From Pseudomonadota bacterium (lineage in GTDB: Bacteria > Pseudomonadota > Gammaproteobacteria > Xanthomonadales > Rhodanobacteraceae), in assembly GCA_018240465.1 (NCBI GenBank), contig JAFEFS010000097.1, positions 30,483-94,482 on the forward strand: a DNA stretch of 64,000 nt, in the 5' to 3' direction. The position numbers and the translations under genes are program-made. Of the stretch, positions 53,266 through 63,709 are shown one piece after another. The notes beneath the pieces are model-generated. The model was given only the letters and a program-made list of their open reading frames with translations. It was not told the origin of the DNA and made no database searches. Numbering within the stretch: position 1 is the first letter of the stretch; each line of letters opens with the position of its first letter.

Positions 53266-54873
53266 TCACATGCGGAACACGCCGAAGCGTTGCTTCTCGA
53301 TCGGGGAGTTGAGGCTTGCGGAGATCGCGAGGCCGAGCACGCGGCGGGTATCCGCGGGGTCGATCACGCCGTCGTCCCAGAGGCGTGCGCTGGCATAGTA
53401 CGGATGGCCCTGGCGCTCGTACTGTTCGCGGATCGGCGCCTTGAACGCGTCTTCGTCTTCTTTCGCCCATGATTTGCCGCCGGCTTCGATGCCGTCGCGG
53501 CGCACGGTGGCGAGCACGGAGGCGGCCTGTTCGCCGCCCATCACGCTGATGCGCGCGTTCGGCCACATCCACAGGAACCTCGGCTGGTAGCCGCGGCCGC
53601 ACATGGCGTAGTTGCCGGCGCCGAAGCTGCCGCCGGTGATGATGGTGAACTTCGGCACGTGCGAGCAGGCGACCGCGGTGACCATCTTCGCGCCGTCCTT
53701 GGCGATGCCGGCCTGTTCGTACTTCTTGCCGACCATGAAGCCGGTGATGTTCTGCAGGAACACGAGCGGGATGTTGCGCTGGTTGCACAACTCGATGAAG
53801 TGCGCGCCCTTGAGCGCGGATTCGGGGAACAAAATGCCGTTGTTGGCGACGATGCCGACAGGATAGCCGTATATATGGCCAAATCCGCAGACCAGGGTCT
53901 TGCCGTAGCGTGCCTTGAACTCGTGGAACTCCGAGCCGTCGACGATGCGCGCGATGATCTCGCGGATATCGAACGGCTTGCGCGTATCGGCCGGCACGCA
54001 GCCGTAGATTTCCTCAGCGGGGTATTTCGGCTCGGCAGGTTCCTTGATCGCGACCGGCAGCTTCTTCGTCCGGTTGAGGTTCGCCACGATGTCACGCGCA
54101 ATCGCGAGCGCGTGCTGGTCGTTCTCGGCGAAGTGGTCGGCGACGCCCGAAATCGAGGTGTGCACGTCGGCGCCGCCGAGCGACTCGGCGTCGACGACTT
54201 CGCCGGTCGCGGCCTTCACCAGCGGCGGGCCACCGAGGAAGATCGTGCCCTGTTCCTTGACGATGATGGTTTCATCGCTCATCGCCGGCACGTAGGCGCC
54301 GCCCGCGGTGCACGAACCCATGACGACGGCGATCTGCGGGATGTTGAGCGCGCTCAAGCGCGCCTGGTTGTAGAAGATGCGGCCGAAGTGCTCCTTGTCC
54401 GGAAAGACTTCGTCCTGCATCGGCAGGAACGCGCCGCCCGAGTCGACGAGGTAGACGCAGGGCAGGCGGTTCTCCAGCGCGATTTCCTGCGCGCGCAGAT
54501 GCTTCTTCACCGTCATCGGGAAATACGTGCCGCCCTTGACCGTCGCATCGTTGGCGACGACAACGACGTCGCTGCCGTGCACGCGGCCGATGCCGGTGAT
54601 GACGCCCGCGCACGGCGCTGCGCCCTCGTACATGCCATGCGCGGCGAGCGGCGAGAGTTCGAGAAACGGCGAACCGGGATCGAGCAGCGCGCGGATGCGT
54701 TCGCGCGCGAGCAGCTTGCCGCGCTCGGTGTGCTTGGCGCGCGCCTTCTCGCCGCCACCCTGCGCGACCCGCGCGAGCTGCGTTTTCAGGTCATCGACGA
54801 GGCCGCGCAACTGCGTCGCGTTGCTCCGGAATTCGTCGCTACGCGGGTCGATCTGCGATTCGATGGCGGGCAC
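53266..54873 (-). CDS. mccB: Methylcrotonyl-CoA carboxylase, carboxyltransferase beta subunit
   Basis: 535-aa beta subunit (LiuB) of 3-methylcrotonyl-CoA carboxylase. Carboxyltransferase features: [104 protein letters not shown] and [20 protein letters not shown]. The GTG at 54873 has GGAG seven bases upstream and is preferred to the ATG at 54891, which lies in a palindromic repeat and has no ribosome site. Works with mccA, from which it is separated by the ABC exporter block. Confidence 0.93.
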   Translation of the reverse strand: MPAIESQIDPRSDEFRSNATQLRGLVDDLKTQLARVAQGGGEKARAKHTERGKLLARERIRALLDPGSPFLELSPLAAHGMYEGAAPCAGVITGIGRVHGSDVVVVANDATVKGGTYFPMTVKKHLRAQEIALENRLPCVYLVDSGGAFLPMQDEVFPDKEHFGRIFYNQARLSALNIPQIAVVMGSCTAGGAYVPAMSDETIIVKEQGTIFLGGPPLVKAATGEVVDAESLGGADVHTSISGVADHFAENDQHALAIARDIVANLNRTKKLPVAIKEPAEPKYPAEEIYGCVPADTRKPFDIREIIARIVDGSEFHEFKARYGKTLVCGFGHIYGYPVGIVANNGILFPESALKGAHFIELCNQRNIPLVFLQNITGFMVGKKYEQAGIAKDGAKMVTAVACSHVPKFTIITGGSFGAGNYAMCGRGYQPRFLWMWPNARISVMGGEQAASVLATVRRDGIEAGGKSWAKEDEDAFKAPIREQYERQGHPYYASARLWDDGVIDPADTRRVLGLAISASLNSPIEKQRFGVFRM

Positions 54874-54886
54874 GTAATTCTCCGCC

Positions 54887-54912
54887 GTCATCCCGGTGAA
54901 AGCGGAAATGAC
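54887..54912. repeat. Dispersed palindromic repeat at the mccB 5' end
   Basis: GTCATCCCGGTGAAAGCGGA then AATGAC, related to the GTCATTCCCGCGAAAGCGGG family. It overlaps the in-frame ATG at 54891 of the mccB frame, so a repeat insertion may have changed that gene's leader. Confidence 0.5.
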
Positions 54913-55000
54913 GTTCTATCAGGTGTCGGCAGGATGGCTGCCAGCTTGAACAAGACCGGCCGCACTGTGGCGGCCGGCGTCGCGTAGATGCAATCGAAAG

Positions 55001-55462
55001 TCAGTGTTTTTCGACTTTCTCCTTCACCGCATCTTTGGCCTTGACCGCGGCGTCCTTCACGTCACCGGCCACGGCCTTTGCGCCTTCGGCGACTTCATGC
55101 GCGCCGGCCTTGGTCGCATCGACAGCCTTGCCGGCAGCATCCTTGGTCGCACTTGCGGCATCGGAGGCGAGTTGCTTGCCGTCCTGGACCACGCCGCCAG
55201 CGGTCGCGCTGGCCGTGCTGGCGGCATTGTTGACGGCCTCGCCCGTCGCGGCCGCGGCGTCGCCGACTTTTTGCGCAGCGGCGTCGGCGGCAGCCTTCGC
55301 ATCGGCGGCGGCCTTGTCGGCGGCAGCCTTTGCGTCGGCGGCGGCCTTGTCGGCGGCGGCCTTGGCCTGCGCCGCAGCTTGCTCCGCCTTTTGTTTCGAG
55401 TCGTCGCAGGCGGTCAGCGTAACGGCAAGCGCCAGGACGGCAATGATGGCTTTGATCTTCAT
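55001..55462 (-). CDS. Alanine/lysine-rich helical lipoprotein
   Basis: 153-aa predicted lipoprotein: signal MKIKAIIAVLALAVTLTAC with lipobox LTAC, then a long amphipathic helix of near-perfect KAAADKAAADAKAAAD repeats (residues about 25-65). A second helical half follows with KDAAGKAVDATKAG and KAVAGDVKDAAVKAKDAVKE. The composition resembles LEA-like or apolipoprotein-like stress and envelope proteins. It has no enzyme motif. ATG 55462 is preceded by GAGAGGGAAC. It sits between mccB and the thiolase gene on the same strand but is probably unrelated to leucine breakdown. Confidence 0.78.
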   Translation of the reverse strand: MKIKAIIAVLALAVTLTACDDSKQKAEQAAAQAKAAADKAAADAKAAADKAAADAKAAADAAAQKVGDAAAATGEAVNNAASTASATAGGVVQDGKQLASDAASATKDAAGKAVDATKAGAHEVAEGAKAVAGDVKDAAVKAKDAVKEKVEKH

Positions 55463-55546
55463 GTTCCCTCTCCACATGGTTGGTTGGAACCGCAACGAAA
55501 CAAACGACTGCCGCAGGCCGCGGCAGTCGTGCACGTCTCCCCTAGC

Positions 55547-56719
55547 TTAAACCAGTTCGACCGCAATTGCGGTCGCTTCGCCGCCACCGATGCACAGTGC
55601 GGCGACGCCCTTCCTGCCGCCGCGCTTGCGCAGCGCGTTGAGCAGGGTGACGACGAGGCGCGCTCCCGAGGCGCCGATCGGGTGGCCGAGAGCGCAGGCG
55701 CCGCCGTTGACGTTGAGCTTTTCGTGCGGCACACCGAGGTCCTTCATCGGCGCCATTGCGACGACTGCGAAAGCCTCGTTGACTTCGAACAGGTCGACGT
55801 CGCCGACTTTCCAGCCCGCCTTGTCAAGCACCTTCTGCATCGCGCCGACCGGCGCGGTGGTGAACCATTCCGGCTCATGCGCATTGGTCGCGTGCGCGAC
55901 GATGCGCGCGATCGGCTTCACGCCGCGCTTTTTCGCTTCGTCGGCACTCATCAGCACGGTCGCGGCGGCGCCGTCGGAGATGCTCGACGAACTCGCCGCG
56001 GTCACCGTGCCGTCTTTCGCGAACGCGCCCTTGAGCGTCGGGATTTTCGTCACGTCGGACTTGCCCGGCTGCTCGTCGACGGCGAACTCGACCTCGCCCT
56101 TCTTCGTCGCGACCTTGACCGGCACGATTTCGTCCTTGAACGCGCCCGACTTGATCGCTTCCTGCGCGCGCTTGACCGACTCGATCGTGTACGCATCCTG
56201 CGCCTCGCGCGTGAAGCCGTACTTGGCCGCGGTCGCCTCGGCGAACACGCCCATCGACTTGCCGTCGTACGGATTCGTCAATCCATCCCAGGCCATGTGG
56301 TCAACGAGCTTGGCGTCGCCGTAGCGCAGGCCGGTGCGCGCGGCGACCATGTGCGGCGCGTTGGTCATCGACTCCATGCCGCCGGCGACGACGACGCTGG
56401 CCGAGCCGGCCTTGATCAGGTCGTTGGCGAGCATGATCGCCTTCATGCCCGAGCCGCAGACCTTGTTGATCGTGGTGCAACCGGCCGATTTCGGCAGGCC
56501 CGCGGCGAGCGCCGCCTGGCGCGCCGGCGCCTGGCCGAGGTTGGCCGGCAGCACGCAGCCCATGATGACTTCGGAAACGTCGGCCGCCGGCACCCCGGAT
56601 TCGTCGAGTGCGGCCTTGATCGCCGTCGCGCCCAGCGTTGGCGTCGGCACGCCGGTGAACTGGCCGAGCATGGAACCGATGGCGGTGCGCTTGGCGCCTA
56701 CGATGACGACGTCTGACAT
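55547..56719 (-). CDS. Acetyl-CoA C-acetyltransferase (thiolase)
   Basis: 390-aa cytoplasmic thiolase II. Catalytic Cys in INKVCGSGMKAIML (Cys89 region), His in VNEAFAVVAMAPM, and the second Cys in the C-terminal VAALCIGGGEATAIAVE, with GGACALGHPIGASGARLVVTL. It can cleave acetoacetyl-CoA from leucine or fatty-acid breakdown into two acetyl-CoA, or condense acetyl-CoA. ATG 56719 (MSDVVIVGAKRTAIG) has AGGAAA ahead. It lies between ivd and mccB in the liu cluster, with a 117-bp gap to ivd. Confidence 0.95.
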   Translation of the reverse strand: MSDVVIVGAKRTAIGSMLGQFTGVPTPTLGATAIKAALDESGVPAADVSEVIMGCVLPANLGQAPARQAALAAGLPKSAGCTTINKVCGSGMKAIMLANDLIKAGSASVVVAGGMESMTNAPHMVAARTGLRYGDAKLVDHMAWDGLTNPYDGKSMGVFAEATAAKYGFTREAQDAYTIESVKRAQEAIKSGAFKDEIVPVKVATKKGEVEFAVDEQPGKSDVTKIPTLKGAFAKDGTVTAASSSSISDGAAATVLMSADEAKKRGVKPIARIVAHATNAHEPEWFTTAPVGAMQKVLDKAGWKVGDVDLFEVNEAFAVVAMAPMKDLGVPHEKLNVNGGACALGHPIGASGARLVVTLLNALRKRGGRKGVAALCIGGGEATAIAVELV

Positions 56720-56836
56720 GGCGATTTCCTCGTTTGTGAAAAAAGGGGAGGTGGTTGGCTCGATTATCGGCTCATTGTCGCGGTGCGGCAATCGGACGTT
56801 CCGCCCAGCCGCTGCAATGGCGGCGGAAGCGCAGAA

Positions 56837-57994
56837 TCAACTCTTGCCGTGGAACAGCTCGCGCCCGATCAGCATGCGCCGGATCTCGTTGGTGCCCGCG
56901 CCGATCTCGTAGAGCTTGGCGTCGCGCAGGATGCGTCCGGTCGGGTATTCGTTGATGTAGCCGTTGCCGCCGAGCGCCTGGATGGCTTCGAGCGCGACCT
57001 GCACGGCATTCTGCGAGCAGTGCATCAGGCACGAGGCCGGATCGATGCGCGACTTCACCCCGGCATCGTAGTTCTGCGCGACCAGGTAGGCATAGGCGCG
57101 CGAGGACTGCAGCGCCGTATACATGTCCGCGATCTTCGCCTGCATGATGCCGAACGTGCCGATCGGCGCGTTGAACTGCTTGCGTTCGCGCACATAGGGC
57201 AGGGCGATGTCGAGCGCGGCCTGCATCAGCCCGATCGGACCACCCGAGAGCACGAGGCGCTCGGTGTCGAGGCCGCTCATCAGCACACGCACGCCTTCGT
57301 TGACCTCGCCCACGCGGTTTTCATCGGGGATCTCGCAATTGTCGAACACCAGCTCGCAGGTGTTCGAGCCGCGCATGCCGAGCTTGTCGAGCTTCTGCGC
57401 AGTGCTGAAACCCTTCATGCCTTTTTCGACGAGGAACGCGGTCATGCAGCGCGAACCGGCCGGGCGGTGCGCGGTGCGCATGTAGACCAGCAGCACGTCG
57501 GCATCGGGGCCGTTGGTTATCCACATCTTCGAGCCGTTGGCGATCCAGTGACCGTTTTTCTGCTCGGCGCGGCAGGTCATCGAGCCGACCACGTCGGAGC
57601 CGGCGCCGGGCTCGCTCATCGCCAGTGCGCCGACGAATTCGCCGCTGCACAGCTTGGGCAGATATTTCTTCTTCTGTGCCTCGCTCGCGTTGTGCAGGAT
57701 GTTGTTGATGCAGAGGTTCGAATGCGCGCCGTAGGACAGGCCGATCGAGCCCGAGGCGCGCGAGATTTCCTCCATCGCGACGAGATGGGCGAGGTAGCCC
57801 ATGCCCGAACCGCCATAGTCGTGCGGCACGGTGATGCCGAGCAGGCCCATCTCGCCGAGCTTGCGCCAGAGGTCGGACGGGAACACGTTGTCGTGGTCGA
57901 TCGCGTTGGCGCGCGGTGCGATTTCCTTGTCCGCGAACGCCGCGACGGTGTCGCGCAGCAGGTCGAGCTCTTCTCCGAGCGGGAACGGGCGCAT
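56837..57994 (-). CDS. ivd: Isovaleryl-CoA dehydrogenase
   Basis: 385-aa FAD acyl-CoA dehydrogenase (LiuA) oxidising isovaleryl-CoA to 3-methylcrotonyl-CoA, first committed step of the liu pathway. Motifs: [37 protein letters not shown] (acyl-CoA dehydrogenase signature 1), [36 protein letters not shown] carrying the catalytic Glu-type region of IVD, and [23 protein letters not shown] 57994 matches the family start. It is divergent from a TetR-family regulator across 136 bp. Confidence 0.95.
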   Translation of the reverse strand: MRPFPLGEELDLLRDTVAAFADKEIAPRANAIDHDNVFPSDLWRKLGEMGLLGITVPHDYGGSGMGYLAHLVAMEEISRASGSIGLSYGAHSNLCINNILHNASEAQKKKYLPKLCSGEFVGALAMSEPGAGSDVVGSMTCRAEQKNGHWIANGSKMWITNGPDADVLLVYMRTAHRPAGSRCMTAFLVEKGMKGFSTAQKLDKLGMRGSNTCELVFDNCEIPDENRVGEVNEGVRVLMSGLDTERLVLSGGPIGLMQAALDIALPYVRERKQFNAPIGTFGIMQAKIADMYTALQSSRAYAYLVAQNYDAGVKSRIDPASCLMHCSQNAVQVALEAIQALGGNGYINEYPTGRILRDAKLYEIGAGTNEIRRMLIGRELFHGKS

Positions 57995-58095
57995 GCTTTA
58001 CTATCCGGTCGACGTGGAACGCACATGATAGCGCAGCGGCCGCTGCGGCTTGGCAAGGCGCCGCGGCAGCGCGCGTGCGACATCGCCCCTGCTTG

Positions 58096-58124
58096 TTGAA
58101 AAGAACGAACGATCGTGCTATTCT
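58096..58124 (+). promoter_or_regulatory. Sigma70-type promoter of the tetR gene, probably leaderless
   Basis: -35 TTGAAA (58096-58101) and -10 TATTCT (58119-58124) with a 17-bp spacer. Transcription would begin around 58131, the A of the tetR ATG, so the mRNA is predicted to be leaderless; no ribosome site is present. The spacer holds the operator. Confidence 0.65.
58105..58122 (+). promoter_or_regulatory. Candidate TetR operator, copy 1
   Basis: ACGAACGATCGTGCTATT, with the near-palindromic core AACGATCGTG, placed between -35 and -10 of the tetR promoter. An identical 18-base copy occurs in inverse orientation at 58776-58793. Autoregulation by the adjacent TetR protein is inferred. Confidence 0.6.
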
Positions 58125-58130
58125 CTGCTC

Positions 58131-58733
58131 ATGGCAATCGCTGCAACCACCGACAAGGGCAGTGCGACGCGCGAGATGATCCTTGATCGCGCCTACGTGC
58201 TGGCCTCGCGCAAGGGTCTCGAGGGCCTGTCGATCGGTGAACTCGCCGCGGCGGCGAAGATGTCCAAGAGCGGTGTGTTCGCGCACTTCGGTTCGCGCGA
58301 GGAACTGCAGCTCGCCGTGCTCGAATTCGGCGCGCAACGCTTCGGTGAACGCGTGTTCGTGCCGGCACTGCGTGAGAAACGCGGCCTGCCGCGGCTGCGC
58401 GCGATTGTCCACGGCTGGTTCGACTGGGTGCGCGAAAACCGTTACGGCTGCTTGCTCATGGGCGCGGTCAACGAATACGACGCACGCCCCGGGCCGCAGC
58501 GCGACCGTGTCGTCGCGCTGATGGAACTGTGGCGCAGCGAATGCGCGAAGGCGGTAGCCCTCGCGGTCGACGCGCGTGAGCTGCGCGCCGACACCGACGC
58601 ACGCCAGTTCGCATTCGAGGTGTTCGGCATTTCCCTTGCCTTGCACCAGGACACGCGCCTGTTCGATCCGAAGCTGGCCCGTACCCAGGCGGAACGCGCA
58701 TTCGAGCGCCTGATCGCCGCCCATTCCCGCTGA
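58131..58733 (+). CDS. TetR/AcrR family transcriptional regulator
   Basis: 200-aa TetR-type repressor. N-terminal helix-turn-helix: ATREMILDRAYVLASRKGLE, LSIGELAAAAKMSKSGVFAH and FGSREELQLAVL. The C-terminal ligand domain starts at LRAIVHGWFDWVRENRYGCLL and resembles TetR_C regulators of fatty-acid or acyl-CoA functions. ATG 58131 coincides with the predicted transcription start. It is divergent from ivd and precedes an alpha/beta hydrolase by 18 bp, so targets may include itself, the hydrolase and possibly ivd. Confidence 0.92.
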   Translation: MAIAATTDKGSATREMILDRAYVLASRKGLEGLSIGELAAAAKMSKSGVFAHFGSREELQLAVLEFGAQRFGERVFVPALREKRGLPRLRAIVHGWFDWVRENRYGCLLMGAVNEYDARPGPQRDRVVALMELWRSECAKAVALAVDARELRADTDARQFAFEVFGISLALHQDTRLFDPKLARTQAERAFERLIAAHSR

Positions 58734-58751
58734 AACCCCCGCAGGTCAATC

Positions 58752-59684
58752 ATGACAACCTCGACTCCGGCAAGAAATAGCACGATCGTTCGTAACATTC
58801 TGACCTTGGGCGCGCTGCGCGCCGGCTTTGCGATCGGCGGCGTGATCGCGCCACGGCGCACGGCGCGGCGCGCGGCACGCTTGTTCGCCACGCCGTTCGC
58901 GAGCAGCCGCAGCCGCGCGCGTGCGGCGCAACTCGATGCACAGATGCAGCGCCTGTCGCTGCGCAGCGGCGGGCGCACGGTGGCGACCTACGTCTGGGGC
59001 GATCCGGCGACGCAGCCGTATGCGCTGCTCGCGCACGGCTGGTCGAGCTTCGGCCTGCGCTTCCAGCCTTGGGTCGCGCACCTGCGCGCGCTCGGCTACG
59101 CTGTGGTGACGTTCGACCAGCCCGGCCATGGCAACAGCAGCGGCGAGCTGAGCACGCTGCCCGAATTCGCCGACACGGTGCAGGCCGTAGGCCGCCACTT
59201 CGGCGATGCGGCGCTCGCGGTCGCGCACTCGTTCGGCGGCCCGGCCGTGTGCATGGCACTGGATGAAACCTGGCATGCCGACCGTCTCGTGCTGATCGCG
59301 CCGCCGGCCGACATGATCGCCGCGGCCGAGCGTTTCTTCCGCTTCATGCATCTCGGCCCCGGCCTGCGCGAGCCGTTCTACGCATGGTGCGAGCAGCGCA
59401 CCGGCGTGCATCCGCGCGACATGCAGGCGTTCCGGCATCTGCCCGCGCTTGGCCAGCCCGTGCTGATCGTGCACGATCTCGGCGACCGCGAAGTGCCGTG
59501 GGCAGAGGGCGAGTGCTACGCGCGCCACTGGCCCGGCGCGCGCATGCTGAGCACGAGCGGGCTCGGCCACAACCGCATCGTCGACGATTCCGAAGTGATC
59601 GATGCGGCGCTGCGTTTTGCGCGCGGCGAAACCGTCGGCGAACGCGTGGTGTCCTCGCCCAACCTGCCGTACGGCATCGTTTGA
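58752..59684 (+). CDS. Alpha/beta hydrolase
   Basis: 310-aa alpha/beta-hydrolase, cytoplasmic or membrane-associated. Oxyanion and nucleophile regions: [43 protein letters not shown] (nucleophile Ser), [12 protein letters not shown] (acid) and [10 protein letters not shown] (His). The N-terminus contains a hydrophobic, Arg-rich stretch ([20 protein letters not shown]). AGGT precedes the ATG. It is 18 bp after tetR and a copy of the operator lies within its first codons (58776-58793), which suggests TetR control. Substrate unknown; esters or lactones are possible. Confidence 0.9.
   Translation: MTTSTPARNSTIVRNILTLGALRAGFAIGGVIAPRRTARRAARLFATPFASSRSRARAAQLDAQMQRLSLRSGGRTVATYVWGDPATQPYALLAHGWSSFGLRFQPWVAHLRALGYAVVTFDQPGHGNSSGELSTLPEFADTVQAVGRHFGDAALAVAHSFGGPAVCMALDETWHADRLVLIAPPADMIAAAERFFRFMHLGPGLREPFYAWCEQRTGVHPRDMQAFRHLPALGQPVLIVHDLGDREVPWAEGECYARHWPGARMLSTSGLGHNRIVDDSEVIDAALRFARGETVGERVVSSPNLPYGIV
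58776..58793 (-). promoter_or_regulatory. Candidate TetR operator, copy 2 (inside hydrolase 5' coding region)
   Basis: AATAGCACGATCGTTCGT is the exact reverse complement of copy 1 at 58105-58122. It covers codons 9-14 of the alpha/beta hydrolase gene. DNA looping between the copies, or a roadblock, would be possible. Confidence 0.6.
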
Positions 59685-59769
59685 TCGCCCCGGCGCAAGT
59701 GTGCGTCCGCGGGAGTTTCGCGCGGGCGCAGCGGGTAGAATAGGCGGATCGTCGCGACACGGATCCGCC

Positions 59770-62700
59770 ATGAGCACGACCGCACAGCCCATTCCCACCG
59801 CGCGCGCCACGTCGACGGAGGCCGCGCCGCTGCGCTTCGTCACCGCCGCGAGCCTGTTCGATGGCCACGACGCCGCGATCAACATCATGCGTCGCCTGAT
59901 CCAGGCGCAGGGCGCGGAAGTCATTCATCTGGGCCACAACCGCAGCGTCGAGGACGTGGTGCGCGCGGCGCTGCAGGAAGACGCCGATGCGATTGCGCTG
60001 TCGAGCTATCAGGGCGGTCACGTCGAGTACTTCAAGTACATGGTCGACATGCTCAAGCAGCACAACGCCGCGCACATCCGCGTGTTCGGCGGCGGCGGCG
60101 GCACGATCACGCCCGAGGAAATCGCCGAGCTGCAGGCTTACGGCGTCGAACGCATCTATCACCCGAACGACGGCATGCACCTGGGCCTGGTGCAGATGAT
60201 CGAGGACGTGGTCGCGCGCGCGCGCAAGGCCGCGGATGCGCGCCTGGGCGGCGAAGCGAAGGCGCACGCAAGCGTGCAGGCCAAGGTCGCGATCGACGAC
60301 GAGATCGCCGTCGGCCACGCGCTGACCGCGATCGAGGAAGGCCGCCACGACGAGGCCGAACTCGCGCGCTTGCGCAAGGAATGGCAGCTCGCCGGCGGCA
60401 AGACACCCGTGATCGGTATCACCGGCACCGGTGGCGCGGGCAAGTCGAGCGCGGTCGACGAGCTCGTGCTGCGTTTCCTGCACGCGTTTCCGCAGATGCG
60501 CATCGCCGTGCTCGCGGTCGATCCGACCCGGCGCCGCTCCGGCGGCGCGCTGCTCGGCGACCGCATCCGCATGAATTCGCTGCGTTCCAGGCGCGTGTTC
60601 ATGCGCTCGATGGCGACGCGCCGCCAGCACGCAGCGACGAGCGTGATGTTGAAAGACAGCATCGCGTTCTTGAAGGGGCGGGGCTACGACCTCGTCATCG
60701 TCGAGACCGCCGGCATCGGCCAGTCCGATTCGGAGATCGTCGATCTCGTCGATTTCCCGATCTACGTGATGACCAGCGACTACGGCGCGGCGAGCCAGCT
60801 CGAGAAGATCGACATGCTCGACTTCGCCGAACTCGTCGTGCTCAACAAATACGACAAGCGTGGCGCCGAGGACGCGCTGCGCGACGTGCGCAAGCAGTGG
60901 AAGCGCAACCGCGTTGCGTTCCAGATGAAAGACGAGGATGTGCCGGTCTATCCGACCATCGCCAGCCAGTTCAACGATCCGGGCGTGACCTGGATGTTCG
61001 TCAACCTGTGCCGGCTGCTGCGCGAGAAACTGCAGGGCATCGCCTCGAAACACTGCGACTTCGATCCGCAACTCGACACCTCGCTCAAAGAACCGCGCGC
61101 CACCGTGCTGATTCCCGGCAGCCGCGTGCGCTACCTCGCCGAGATCGCCGAAGGCGGCCGCGGCATCAACGGCCAGATCGTGCGCCAGGCCGGGATCGCC
61201 GACCGCGCGCAGGCCTTGTGGACCGCGCTCAAGGAACTCGGCGACCAACATTTGCCGAAGGCGCTCGATTTTTACGACGCGACGCTGCTCGCCCCCGCGC
61301 ACACGGACGACGGCGGCACGCTCGTCGCCCTGCGCCAGCATTACAACGACGCGGTCAAGCAACTCAGTAGCGACGCGATCAACCTGCTGCGCGAATGGCC
61401 GGCGCGGCTCAAATCGATCAGCGACGAACACTACACCTACCTCGTGCGCGGCAAGCCGGTCGACGGCAGCAACTACGTCGAATCGATGTCGCACCAGAAA
61501 GTGCCGAAGGTCGCGGCGCCGACCTACAAGAGCTGGGGCGAACTCGTCACCTTCCTGATGAAGGAAAACCTGCCGGGCGCTTACCCGTACACCGGTGGCA
61601 TCTACCCGTACCGGCGCACCGGCGAAGACCCGCTGCGCATGTTCGCGGGCGAGGGCACGCCCGAGCGCACCAACCGCCGCTTCCACTATCTCTCGCAGGG
61701 GCAGAAGGCGACGCGCCTCTCCACCGCGTTCGACTCGGTCACGCTGTACGGCGAAGACCCGCATCGGCGCCCCGACATCTACGGCAAGATCGGCAACTCC
61801 GGCGTCAACATTCCCACGCTCGACGACATGAAGAAGCTGTACTCCGGCTTCGACCTGGCCGCGCCGAGCACCTCGGTGTCGATGACGATCAACGGCCCCG
61901 CGCCGATCATCCTCGCGATGTTCATGAACACCGCGATCGACCAACAGGTCGAGAAATACCTCAAGGCCGATGCCACGCGCTGGGCCGGGGCGGAAGCCAG
62001 GATCAAGGAACTCTACCAAGGCAAAACGCGGCCGACTTACGGCGGCGAACTGCCGGCCGGAAACAATGGCCTCGGTCTCGGCCTGCTCGGCATCACCGGC
62101 GACCAGCTCGTCGATGCCGAAACCTACGCGCGCATCAAGGCGGAAACGCTTAGCCAGGTGCGCGGCACCGTGCAGGCCGACATCTTGAAGGAAGACCAGG
62201 CGCAGAACACCTGCATCTTCTCGACCGAATTCGCCCTGCGCATGATGGGCGACATCCAGCAGTACTTCGTCGACCACAAGGTGCGCAACTTCTACTCGGT
62301 GTCGATCTCGGGCTACCACATCGCCGAGGCCGGCGCGAACCCGATCTCGCAGCTCGCCTTCACCCTGTCGAACGGCTTCACCATCGTCGAATACTACCTT
62401 GCGCGCGGCATGCGCATCGACGACTTCGCCCCGAACCTGTCGTTCTTCTTCTCCAACGGCATGGACCCGGAGTACAGCGTCATCGGCCGCGTCGCGCGGC
62501 GCATCTGGGCGCGCGCCATGCGCGAGCGCTACGGCGCCAACGAGCGCAGCCAGATGATGAAATACCACATCCAGACCTCCGGCCGCTCGCTGCACGCGCA
62601 GGAAATCCAGTTCAACGATATCCGCACCACACTGCAGGCGCTGTACGCGCTGTTCGACAACTGCAACAGCCTGCACACCAACGCCTACGACGAAGCGATC

Positions 62701-63264
62701 ACCACGCCGACCGAAGAATCCGTGCGCCGCGCCGTCGCCATCCAGCTGATCATCAACCGCGAGCTGGGTTTGAATTTCTGCGAGAACCCGTGGCAGGGCA
62801 GCTTCATCATCGACAAGCTCACCGACATCGTCGAAGAAGCCGTCTACAAGGAGTTCGAAGCGATCAGCGAACGCGGCGGCGTGCTCGGCGCGATGGACAC
62901 CATGTACCAGCGCGGGAAGATCCAGGAAGAGTCGTTGTATTACGAGCACAAGAAGCACGACGGCAGTTTGCCGCTGATCGGCGTCAACACCTTCCTGCCC
63001 AAGGAACACGGCGGCGACATCACCACCACGATCGAACTGATCCGCTCGACGGAAGAAGAGAAGGGGCAGCAAATCGCCAACATCGAAGCCTATCGCGGCA
63101 ACCGCAACGGTTTCATGCCGGAAGGGTTGCGTGCGTTGCAGCAGACGGCGCGTGACCGCAAGAATGTATTCGCGCAGTTGATCGAGGCGGTGAAGTACTA
63201 CTCGCTAGGGCAGATCAGCCATGCGTTGTATGAGGTGGGTGGGGAGTATCGGCGGAATATGTGA
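59770..63264 (+). CDS. icmF: Fused isobutyryl-CoA mutase IcmF
   Basis: 1164-aa fusion of a B12-binding domain, a G-protein chaperone and a coenzyme-B12 mutase, interconverting isobutyryl-CoA and n-butyryl-CoA (some also isovaleryl- and pivalyl-CoA). B12 domain: [15 protein letters not shown] with the cobalt-ligand His33. G domain (from about residue 215): [43 protein letters not shown] and LNKYDKRG. Mutase part (from about residue 600): [20 protein letters not shown], then [14 protein letters not shown], and [20 protein letters not shown]. Start ATG 59770. The G domain loads cofactor and removes damaged B12. The position near liu genes suits branched acyl-CoA handling. Confidence 0.95.
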   Translation: MSTTAQPIPTARATSTEAAPLRFVTAASLFDGHDAAINIMRRLIQAQGAEVIHLGHNRSVEDVVRAALQEDADAIALSSYQGGHVEYFKYMVDMLKQHNAAHIRVFGGGGGTITPEEIAELQAYGVERIYHPNDGMHLGLVQMIEDVVARARKAADARLGGEAKAHASVQAKVAIDDEIAVGHALTAIEEGRHDEAELARLRKEWQLAGGKTPVIGITGTGGAGKSSAVDELVLRFLHAFPQMRIAVLAVDPTRRRSGGALLGDRIRMNSLRSRRVFMRSMATRRQHAATSVMLKDSIAFLKGRGYDLVIVETAGIGQSDSEIVDLVDFPIYVMTSDYGAASQLEKIDMLDFAELVVLNKYDKRGAEDALRDVRKQWKRNRVAFQMKDEDVPVYPTIASQFNDPGVTWMFVNLCRLLREKLQGIASKHCDFDPQLDTSLKEPRATVLIPGSRVRYLAEIAEGGRGINGQIVRQAGIADRAQALWTALKELGDQHLPKALDFYDATLLAPAHTDDGGTLVALRQHYNDAVKQLSSDAINLLREWPARLKSISDEHYTYLVRGKPVDGSNYVESMSHQKVPKVAAPTYKSWGELVTFLMKENLPGAYPYTGGIYPYRRTGEDPLRMFAGEGTPERTNRRFHYLSQGQKATRLSTAFDSVTLYGEDPHRRPDIYGKIGNSGVNIPTLDDMKKLYSGFDLAAPSTSVSMTINGPAPIILAMFMNTAIDQQVEKYLKADATRWAGAEARIKELYQGKTRPTYGGELPAGNNGLGLGLLGITGDQLVDAETYARIKAETLSQVRGTVQADILKEDQAQNTCIFSTEFALRMMGDIQQYFVDHKVRNFYSVSISGYHIAEAGANPISQLAFTLSNGFTIVEYYLARGMRIDDFAPNLSFFFSNGMDPEYSVIGRVARRIWARAMRERYGANERSQMMKYHIQTSGRSLHAQEIQFNDIRTTLQALYALFDNCNSLHTNAYDEAITTPTEESVRRAVAIQLIINRELGLNFCENPWQGSFIIDKLTDIVEEAVYKEFEAISERGGVLGAMDTMYQRGKIQEESLYYEHKKHDGSLPLIGVNTFLPKEHGGDITTTIELIRSTEEEKGQQIANIEAYRGNRNGFMPEGLRALQQTARDRKNVFAQLIEAVKYYSLGQISHALYEVGGEYRRNM

Positions 63265-63278
63265 TCGAGGGTTCAAGG

Positions 63279-63515
63279 ATGAAATTCACGCACTACTTTC
63301 TCGCTACACGCATGCGCCCGGATCGTGCGATGATCCACGACGAGTGGATCGAGCGTGCCGTCCAGAGGCCGATCAAGGAAGTCGTTCAGTCCGACGGTCG
63401 AATCCGCCGCTGGGTCAGGATCGACGAGGCGGAAGGGCGCCATCTGCGCGTTGTGCTTCTCGAAGATGGCGAAACGATTCACAACGCGTTCTTTGACCGG
63501 GACTTCAAGCCATGA
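63279..63515 (+). CDS. DUF4258-like small protein (possible toxin of a two-gene unit)
   Basis: 78-aa protein: MKFTHYFLATRMRPDRAMIH, DEWIERAVQRPIKEVVQSDG, RIRRWVRIDEAEGRHLRVVL, LEDGETIHNAFFDRDFKP. It resembles small DUF4258/RelE-like proteins that occur just ahead of a DUF2283 gene. The ATG at 63279 has GAGGG ahead; a GTG at 63261 is in frame. Its TGA overlaps the next ATG (ATGA), so the two are co-translated. A toxin function is inferred only from size and pairing. Confidence 0.7.
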   Translation: MKFTHYFLATRMRPDRAMIHDEWIERAVQRPIKEVVQSDGRIRRWVRIDEAEGRHLRVVLLEDGETIHNAFFDRDFKP

Positions 63516-63709
63516 AAGTCAAATACTTCGAAGATACCGATACGCTTTACATCGAATTTCGAGCCGATGCGATTGCGCAAACGCGCGATCTCGACGAAAA
63601 CACATTGCTTGAGCTTGATGCCAACGGTCGCATCTGCGCGATGACGATGGAGCACGCGAGCCGACGCATGGACGCGAAGCATTTTTCGTTTGAGCAGGTT
63701 GCTGCGTAG
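63512..63709 (+). CDS. DUF2283 domain protein (possible antitoxin partner)
   Basis: 65-aa DUF2283 protein: MKVKYFEDTDTLYIEFRADA, IAQTRDLDENTLLELDANGR, ICAMTMEHASRRM. DUF2283 members are small beta-rich proteins frequently encoded after a DUF4258-type gene; the pair behaves in annotation as a toxin-antitoxin-like unit without proven function. Coupled to the upstream gene by ATGA. Confidence 0.82.
   Translation: MKVKYFEDTDTLYIEFRADAIAQTRDLDENTLLELDANGRICAMTMEHASRRMDAKHFSFEQVAA

Noticed and set aside
55270..55380. Tandem DNA repeat in the lipoprotein gene as a non-coding repeat
   Set aside because: The repeat is in frame and encodes KAAAD-type heptads after a lipobox signal, so it is coding low complexity.
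59344..63072. Open frame of 1242 codons antisense to icmF
   Set aside because: Low-complexity Val/Asp/His-rich translation that mirrors icmF codons; icmF itself has every expected motif.
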